Of a stretch of 64,000 bases of DNA, positions 57,795 to 64,000 are shown piece after piece; position 1 is the first letter of the stretch, and every line of letters starts with the position of its first letter. The stretch comes from Xanthostigma xanthostigma. Its lineage: Eukaryota; Arthropoda; Insecta; Raphidioptera; Raphidiidae. Below the pieces are notes generated by a model. That model saw only the letters and a program-made list of their open reading frames with translations, ran no database searches and was not told the DNA's origin. A program made the translations under genes and the position numbers. The DNA is taken from contig OY754464.1 of assembly GCA_963575645.1 (NCBI GenBank), forward strand, positions 30,271,501-30,335,500. The letters run 5' to 3'.

Positions 57795-58262
57795 GACTGA
57801 TATAATAGATATTATATATAATAAATGTTAATGTGAAACCCAAAAAGCTATAACAAAGAATTCAACAGGAATTACTTCGTTGTCGTTGTACTTTACTATT
57901 AAAAATTTCCGTTGAACTTTACGTGGAACGATTCACAACAATTTGTTGTCATGTCCATACTGGCAGTAAAGCTTGCCCAAATGTGCGGTGGAAAAGGTGC
58001 ATTTTCGTCAATATAAATAGATATCTATCAAATAGTCGGAACATTCAAAATATTCATTACTTATTTATTTGAATCACGCTTCATATATTGAATGATGATG
58101 AAAAGTTATTCTAAAAATAAAAAAAAATACGAAAAAAGTATGGCGTCGAACTGACCCCGCGTCGAAACGACCTCGCGTCGAAACGACCTCGCGTCGAACT
58201 GACCACGCGTCGAAACGTTGGCGTCGAACCGTTGGCGTCGAAACGTTGGCGTCGAACTGACC

Positions 58263-59156
58263 TGTACCGATATCTGGAGGGTAAAAATATTGATTGTATA
58301 GGATTAACGGAAAGTTGGCTGAAACAAGGTGAGGAAAACTTTATTAACATTAAAAATTACAACTTTGTAGCACATTTTAGCAGAAAACTAAACTAAAACT
58401 GCATGGAGGCACCGGAATATTATTGAGAAACCACTGGGAGTACACAGTACGCCATGATCTACAACAAAAAAGCAAAGAATTAATATGTGAATGTGCAAGT
58501 ATACAAATCAACAAACTTAACTTAATAGTAATTTGCATAATATTATATAGATCACCCGCTGGTGATGTGTTTGAATTTCTGGAGATAGAAGACATTCTAT
58601 CACAATGTGACATAAAAAAGAAAACTGTTATGCTATGCGGAGATACAAATATAAATATACTGTATGATAATAATATTGTTAAAACATTTAAAGAAATCCT
58701 AAATACATTTGGATTGAATACTGTTATAAAAACAACCCCCACTAGAGTTACACACACAACCAGTACATTAATAGACAATATATTTATAAATATTGATGAG
58801 TTTGAAGGGGATGTCTTTGAATTAAATTTATCTGACCACTATGGACAAAAAATGTCGTTCCAATATGACTGCAGTGAACAAAAAACATACAATGAGATAC
58901 GCATAGGAAGAAACATGTGTGAAAAAAATTTAAACTTAATTTATGAACATCTTCACAATATAAACTGGACAATATTGCTTGATAACACATCAGATACAAA
59001 TACTGCATATGATAAATTTCATGATGTACTACAATCACTCATAAGCCTGTATTGTACAAATACTACAAATAGTTGGCAAAACCAAAAGTGCACATCCCGC
59101 AAGTTTTCCACTGTACATATCATAGGTAATGAAAAAAAATTGAGAAAATAGATTTA
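58263..59156 (+). pseudogene. LINE ORF2 endonuclease domain, second piece
   Basis: Resumes after the foldback insertion with YLEGKNIDCIGLTESWL (catalytic Glu). One frame change near 58390 leads into the long frame 58423-59151. It has LYRSPAGD, MLCGDTNINI (Asp/Asn pair), TTPTRVTHTTSTLIDNIF and LSDHYGQ (Asp-His), the APE-type endonuclease motifs in order. The frame ends at a stop near 59151, where an A-rich tRNA-like insert begins. This is the best preserved part of the LINE (CR1/Jockey-like). The minus-strand frames at 58377-58778 and 58784-59038 are shadows. Confidence 0.9.
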
Positions 59157-59889
59157 AAAAAACCAATTAAAAAAATAGAAAAAAATTAAAAACAAAATGG
59201 AATAGAAAAAAAATGGGATAGAAAAAACAATATTACTTGTCTCAACGGGAATCGAACCCGGCACCTTGCTATGGACCAACGCTTTTAACCGCTCGGCCAT
59301 TCCGATATCGCAGCTTGCGTTGTTATTGTGGTATAGCAGTGTAGCAGGTATTCTACGTAATACACTACATATTTTACAATAACAGTAATAGGTATTTTTT
59401 TGTTTTTTTAAGGTTTTTTATTTTAACTATTAGCTGTCAAAAATAATAAAATAAAACTGTTTATAAAAATTAAACTACTGAACACATCTATGTGAATTTA
59501 AATAGGGTTCTGGTCTGATACTAAACAAAGTGAATAAAATATAACCCAAGGCAATCCGACCAAAATTGCGATCTGTAGAGCCGTGACGTACATACGTTCA
59601 TACGTACATACGTACAGACCAACCGACAACTGCTGTTTGAAATTTTCAATTACAATTTTAATAGTATTTATGAACTCGAATTGATTTAAAAATGGTTCTG
59701 TTTTATAGATCAGAATCTCCTCTTTTCAAAAAGCTTCAATTTGAATGGATTTCGTGTGAAATTAACTTAGATATAACTTCTTATATGAACGAAAGTCAGC
59801 TGTGATGCACAAAGCGACAATAAAGCACATACCGCTAGTTTAGCGGTATGTGCAATAGGCAATATAAAATAAAAAGAAAAAATACGTTA
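59157..59889. mobile_element. Insert in the LINE containing a tRNA-like segment
   Basis: The LINE translation is interrupted here by about 0.7 kb: an A-rich block, a tRNA-like segment on the minus strand, then unique sequence including CATACGTTCATACGTACATA and a short palindrome (CATACCGCTAGTTTAGCGGTATG at 59830-59852). Possibly a tRNA-derived SINE or composite insert; boundaries are approximate. Confidence 0.45.
59238..59306 (-). tRNA. tRNA-Leu/Ser-like pseudogene or SINE head
   Basis: On the minus strand: TGGCCGAGCGGTTAAAAGCG (A box of the Leu/Ser type), then CCGGGTTCGATTCCCG (perfect B box and T arm). The acceptor halves ATCGGAA and TTGAGAC do not pair properly, and there is no normal anticodon stem or long variable arm. 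A TTTTTT pol III terminator follows about 15 nt downstream. A functional tRNA is unlikely. Confidence 0.5.
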
Positions 59890-61335
59890 AATTGGATAAC
59901 ACCTAGCAATTAGAACACGATGCAAATTACAAGCGGATATGTACAGACCTAAAAAGGGAAGTAAAGGGGCAAAACAAGAGGCATCATCTAAATACATAAG
60001 CAATGCACATAACAGAACTGAGGCAACCTGGGATATAGTGAACAACACATTGGGAACTAAAAATTAAAAAAAAAAAACACATTCAATTGAGAAAACCTGA
60101 AGACTGGTACCCAAAGTAAGTCCGAAGATGTTATAAATAATTTTAATATTTTTTTCGCTAATGTTGGACAAAACTTGAATATGACTACATATGACGTATC
60201 AACAAAAAACATAAACAAATACCTATATTGATATCCAACAGACCGATATGAAGTCTACAAGAAAATTATGTCACTAAAAAATACATCGTCCACAGGCCAT
60301 GACGATATCCCCACGAAGCTATTAAAATATTGCGCCCAAAGTATAGCTGAACCCATGACAATCATAATAAATTCATGTATTCAAAATGGAATTTTCCCTG
60401 ATAAGCTAAAAATTGCTACTATAACGCCGGTTTATAAAAAAGGTGACAAAAAATATCGGAAATATATAGACCTATAGCTTTATTATCAAATATATCTAAA
60501 ATTATAGAAAAAAATTTACATATCAGACTATACAGCTTCTTCCAAGCAAATGACATTATAACACACAACCAGAATGGGTTTATTAAAAACAGATCGACAA
60601 ATACATATCAGATGTTAGAAGAAGTACTGGAAGGCATAAATAGAGTCGAAAAGGTTGGCGGGCTTTTTGTAGACTTATTGAAGGCTTTTGACTGCGTGGA
60701 TATAGACCAGCGTTGCCAGACGTCCCGATTTTTAAATCAAAATTAAATGTCCCGCGCGGGACAGGCTCAGTCCCGCTTTTCGGGGATAAATCGGGGATAA
60801 CTTTAAAAGAAGTTAAATCTTCACAGAAATATCATGAATAAGTAATTCTTATAAATAATAATTATTCTCTTATTGTAAGTTGCAATTTGTAACACTCACT
60901 CCACAGACTATTGTTTGAAACGCCATATTTTTCTAATGAATAAAACTTTTTTGATTTTGATTTGTGTTTTTTTTTTTTTTATTCTGAAGACGAATAAGAC
61001 TCAACTATTTAACGATAGGGTAAATCTGATTTAAAATATTATATATTTTTATTAAAATACATTTTCTATGGCTATTTTTGCTATCTATTGTCACGTAAAC
61101 GTAATTTTAATTCAAATAAAAAGATAAATAGGTATTTGAAAACTTCTGATTATATAAGTTTTTTTACTATGTCCCGCTTTTGACGAAAGAATCCCGCTGT
61201 TTTCACTCAAAGAGTTCCAAAATCCCGACTTGGCAAAAAAAACTGGCAACGCTGATATAGACATACTACTATTGGCTAATTAGAGAGTTATGGTGTGAGA
61301 AGATAACCACGAATGGTTCGTTTTAAAAACGTGGT
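59890..61335 (+). pseudogene. LINE ORF2 reverse transcriptase, N-terminal part, split by a MITE
   Basis: 60240-60480 encodes KNTSSTGHDDIPTKLLKYCA and KLKIATITPVYKKGDKK (RT motifs 0-1). After a frameshift come PIALLSNISKIIEK, NQNGFIKNRSTNT and GLFVDLLKAFDCVDID (motif A with catalytic Asp). The hAT MITE (60708-61254) cuts motif A right after CVDI, and the protein picks up again for about 20 residues after 61262. The catalytic YxDD part and 3' end are missing. Same family style as 42960-43447 and 48140-49050. Confidence 0.88.
60708..61254. mobile_element. hAT-type MITE (CAGCGTTGCCAG family), copy 2
   Basis: Ends are CAGCGTTGCCAG and CTGGCAACGCTG. Perfect 8-bp duplications ATATAGAC lie at 60700-60707 and 61255-61262. 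It is the same family and the same approximate length as 43505-44051. It interrupts the LINE reverse transcriptase, which dates the insertion after the LINE. Confidence 0.96.
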
Positions 61336-62870
61336 ATATTAAAATTTTTTTATTTATTTCAAAATAAAAAATGCTAATCAGTATATTTCCGGAAAGTTAA
61401 CGTCATTTTGATATAAAATTTAATATATATTGAAACAATTATCATATTTTTTTAACTATAAAATAATTTATTATTCACAATCCCGTGTCTATGATTCATT
61501 TGGTATAAATAAACAATATATACAAAATGTGTATAAAAAATTATATTTTTACTTAAACATACATACATACAGTCTTAATGTATTAATTAATTTTTTATTT
61601 AATATTATGATTTCATTCTGCAAAAACAGCTCATAATTTTTTTTACAATCAATTCATGTGTTTGTTTATTTAAATCCAAACGACACTCATAGTTCACAAA
61701 TTGTATATTTTTTTATGATATTTATTTTAAATTATCACGTTTTTAATGATGTCCTTTCCTACAATGTGACACTCCCATTAAATATATAATTCTAATAGAT
61801 ATCAGTTTTTCATAAAGCTGGTAATATTTATTCAATAGAAAAAAAAATTAAATTTTTCATTTACCCCCGCTTCTCCCGCGCTGTACTACTCGTATGTACA
61901 CTTATATTTAGTGTGGTCAATCATCTTCAATATTGTCTGTATTATTCAATTACTTATAGTAAAAATTTTAAACACTTCTTAAATTTTGGATCTTAAATGT
62001 CAGTATTTTTGAAATTAGAATGGTCCCGTACGCGTCGTCCAATTGACTGAAATTTTTACAGTTCGTTGTATAAAAATATTTGTGTTTATCAAATAAAGCG
62101 TGTGAACATTTCGAAACACCAAGTATTTCATTAGGTACATCTTTTCTGTCATTTTCGAAAAGTAGATCCTCCCAAATTTCCATTCTTAACTGAAAACTAA
62201 TTAGCCCGGTCATATTTTACACTAAAAATCGCTAATCTCGCAAACTAACATGTAGTTCTGATTTTTTAATATATTGTTAGGACCACTACCAGTAGCGTAT
62301 ATCCAAGTTTGCAGCTTCGAAAGACCTGTGCTAACTTTGCAGCACTCAAAAAACTGCGAAATTTTCGCACTTTTTTTGGTATTCTCAATATAGGTCTTAA
62401 ACTATGCATTTTTTTTATAAAATATTTTTTATACGTTTTTAAGTAGATTAAAATTGCTACAATCTGAGACAAGAACCAGCTCTGTAGGTTAAATACTTAC
62501 CGAGATACAGCTTTCCAAAAATTGACCAGTTTTTTCAACAAAGTGAAATTTTAAGATTTGGTCAACTTTTGACCCCGATATCGGGGAAAATACTCATTTT
62601 AAGGGAAATATCATAGGGACATATATTGTAGCAAATGTAATTAGCTTTAATTTAAGCAGAGAACGACGTCTGTAGGCCATATAGTTTACTCACAAATTTT
62701 AAAAATCCAAAAAATGAGAAAACTGCATTTTCGCAAATTTAACTTTAATACCTAGTAATCGTTATGTAAATCCATTCAGTGATTTTAATGTGGTTAAGTA
62801 ACCAAATTGAGTAACATAGTAGCATAAACGAGTAACATAATAAAAAAAATAACATAATTGACAAAATACC
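61336..62870. other. Unrecognised AT-rich stretch with two repeat pieces
   Basis: 61795-61983 is a copy of the repeat at 51360-51598. 61984-62065 (AAATGTCAGTATTTTTGAAA, GAATGGTCCC, TCCAATTGACTG) is a fragment of a family A terminus. Frames at 61430-61636, 61968-62213 and 62266-62472 have no domain. Confidence 0.5.
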
Positions 62871-64000
62871 GTCGTATTTCAGCCATTTTGTAAAAAATAT
62901 TTACAAATTGTATTCATAAACCTTCCTCGTTTATCGCTCTTTCTATTACCGAAAACAATTTCAAAATCCGGTGCGTGGTTTAGTAGAAGAGAGCGGAGAA
63001 AAAGACAGAGACTTTGTTTTTAACTGTGCAGTCTCTGAAAAAATACCGTCGTATTTCAGCCATTTTGAAAAAATATTTACAAATTGTATACAGAATCCTT
63101 CCTCGTATATTGATCTTTCTATTAGCGAAAACCATTTCAAAATCCGGTGCGTGGTTTAGAAGAAATGACCGGTGAAAAAGACAAAGACAGTCAGAGACTC
63201 TGATTTTAACTATGTAGCCTTTGCTAAAATTCCGTCGTAGTTCAGTTATTTTGTAAAAAATATTTATAAATTATATACAGAAACCTTCCTCGTTTATTGC
63301 TCTTTCTACTATCGAAAACCATTTTTAGGTTCGGCGCATGGTTTAGAAGAAGTGAGCGGAGAAAAAGACAAAGACAGACAGAGACTGTTTTTAACTATGC
63401 AGTCTTTGACAAAACAACGTCGGTGTTCTTCTAAACTATGCGCCGGATCGTAAAATGGTTTTCGGTAATAGAAAGAGCGATAAGCATGGAAGGTTTCTGT
63501 ATATAATTTGTAAATAGTTTTTACAAAATGCCTGAACTACGACAGTGTTTTAGCTCAGACTGCATAGTTAAAAATAGAGCTTCTGTCTGTCTTTGTCTTT
63601 TTCTCAGCTCACTTCTTCTAAGCCATGCGCCGGATCTAAAAATGGTTTTCGGTAGTCGAAAGAGCAATAAACCAGGAAGGTTTCTGTATATAATTTATAA
63701 ATATTTTATACAAAATACCTGAACTACGACGCAATTTTAGCAAAGACTACATAGTTAAAATCAGAGTCTCTGACTGTCTTTGTCTTTTTCACCGGTCATT
63801 TCTTCTAAACCACGCACCGGATTTTGAAATGGTTTTCGCTAATAGAAAGATCAATATACGAGGAAGGATTCTGTATACAATTTGTAAATATTTTTTCAAA
63901 ATGGCTGAAATACGACGGTATTTTTTCAGAGACTGCACAGTTAAAAACAAAGTCTCTGTCTCTTTCTCCGCTCTCTTCTACTAAACCACGCACCGGATTT
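62871..64000. repeat. Inverted tandem array (three roughly 180-bp units mirrored), cut by window end
   Basis: Units start at GTCGTATTTCAGCCA (62871, 63048) and GTCGTAGTTCAG (63234). Each unit has CCTTCCTCGT, a CCGAAAACCATTT-type block, GGTGCGTGGTTTAG and GACAGAGACT. From about 63425 to the end the same units follow in reverse complement and opposite order. The whole is a palindrome with arms of at least 550 bp, and the right arm runs past the window. The identical frames at 62971-63159 (plus) and 63805-63993 (minus) are mirror images of repeat sequence, not genes. Confidence 0.88.

Larger units (their letters stand above)
51801..58262. mobile_element. Foldback-type element with tandem-repeat TIRs, hosting a DIRS
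   Basis: The left TIR (51801 to about 52040) and right TIR (about 58055-58262) are inverted copies. Each outer part is an array of 7-8 units of 14-16 bp built on GTTCGACGCC/GTTTCGACGCG (reverse complement on the right). The inner part is shared single-copy sequence (TTTTTTCGT, ATCATCATTCAA, GAAGCGTGATTCAAATAAAT). Without the DIRS the element would be about 0.7 kb, with a unique core at 57795-58054. It interrupts a LINE endonuclease. No target duplication is recognised. TIRs made of short tandem units recall Foldback/Galileo elements (family knowledge); the superfamily is inference. Confidence 0.75.

Noticed and set aside
62971-63993. Two identical 62-residue ORFs on opposite strands
   Set aside because: They are mirror images within an inverted repeat; there is no domain or initiation context to support coding.

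Overview
The window looks like AT-rich nuclear DNA from an animal, probably an arthropod and most likely an insect. The pattern (abundant 'aggtacctac'-type AT-rich sequence, many hAT MITEs with 8-bp target duplications, LINE fragments, a DIRS-type retrotransposon, one clean eukaryotic tRNA-Glu gene) resembles hemipteran or lepidopteran genomes, but the order cannot be fixed from sequence alone. No operons, bacterial genes or CRISPR arrays are present. Apart from the tRNA, I find no convincing host protein gene. Nearly all open frames are chance frames, or pieces of transposable elements.

Layout. 1-12 kb: mostly unrecognised AT-rich sequence with a TIR repeat family (2.1-3.2 kb, copies at 6.3, 12.2 and 22.1 kb) and a 1.25-kb near-perfect palindrome (8.4-9.7 kb). 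12-17 kb: a solo LTR with 4-bp target duplication, hAT MITEs, several foldback repeats, and a minus-strand LINE RNase H fragment split by a MITE. 17-30 kb: sparse; RTE/SINE-like repeats with nested tandem arrays (22.7-24.2 kb), a pogo-like MITE, and a MITE carrying a (CA)n-bearing second element. 30-41 kb: two long palindromes (30.7-31.6 and 37.3-39.2 kb, the latter with a 207-bp MITE in one arm only), more hAT MITEs, and a (CATA)n-bearing element. 42-51 kb: LINE 3' fragments with TATC/GATA tails, the tRNA-Glu gene, and a 1.08-kb hAT element that keeps the N-terminus of a transposase. 51.6-61.3 kb: a stack of nested insertions. A plus-strand LINE is broken by a foldback-type element whose terminal inverted repeats are GTTCGACGC tandem arrays. 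That element contains an apparently complete 5.75-kb DIRS element (inverted terminal repeats, internal complementary region, RT, RNase H, tyrosine recombinase), and the DIRS contains a higher-order 63/126-bp satellite array. The LINE is further broken by a tRNA-like insert and by a hAT MITE. 62.9-64 kb: an inverted tandem array running off the window.

The most notable object is the DIRS element at 52042-57794. Its left end shows the full DIRS logic: a right ITR, and an internal complementary region made of one part complementary to the element's 5' end and one part complementary to its 3' end. Its coding domains are degraded by stops, frameshifts and long poly-T runs, so this copy is probably dead. 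Boundaries with stated target duplications are firm to the base; others are approximate.
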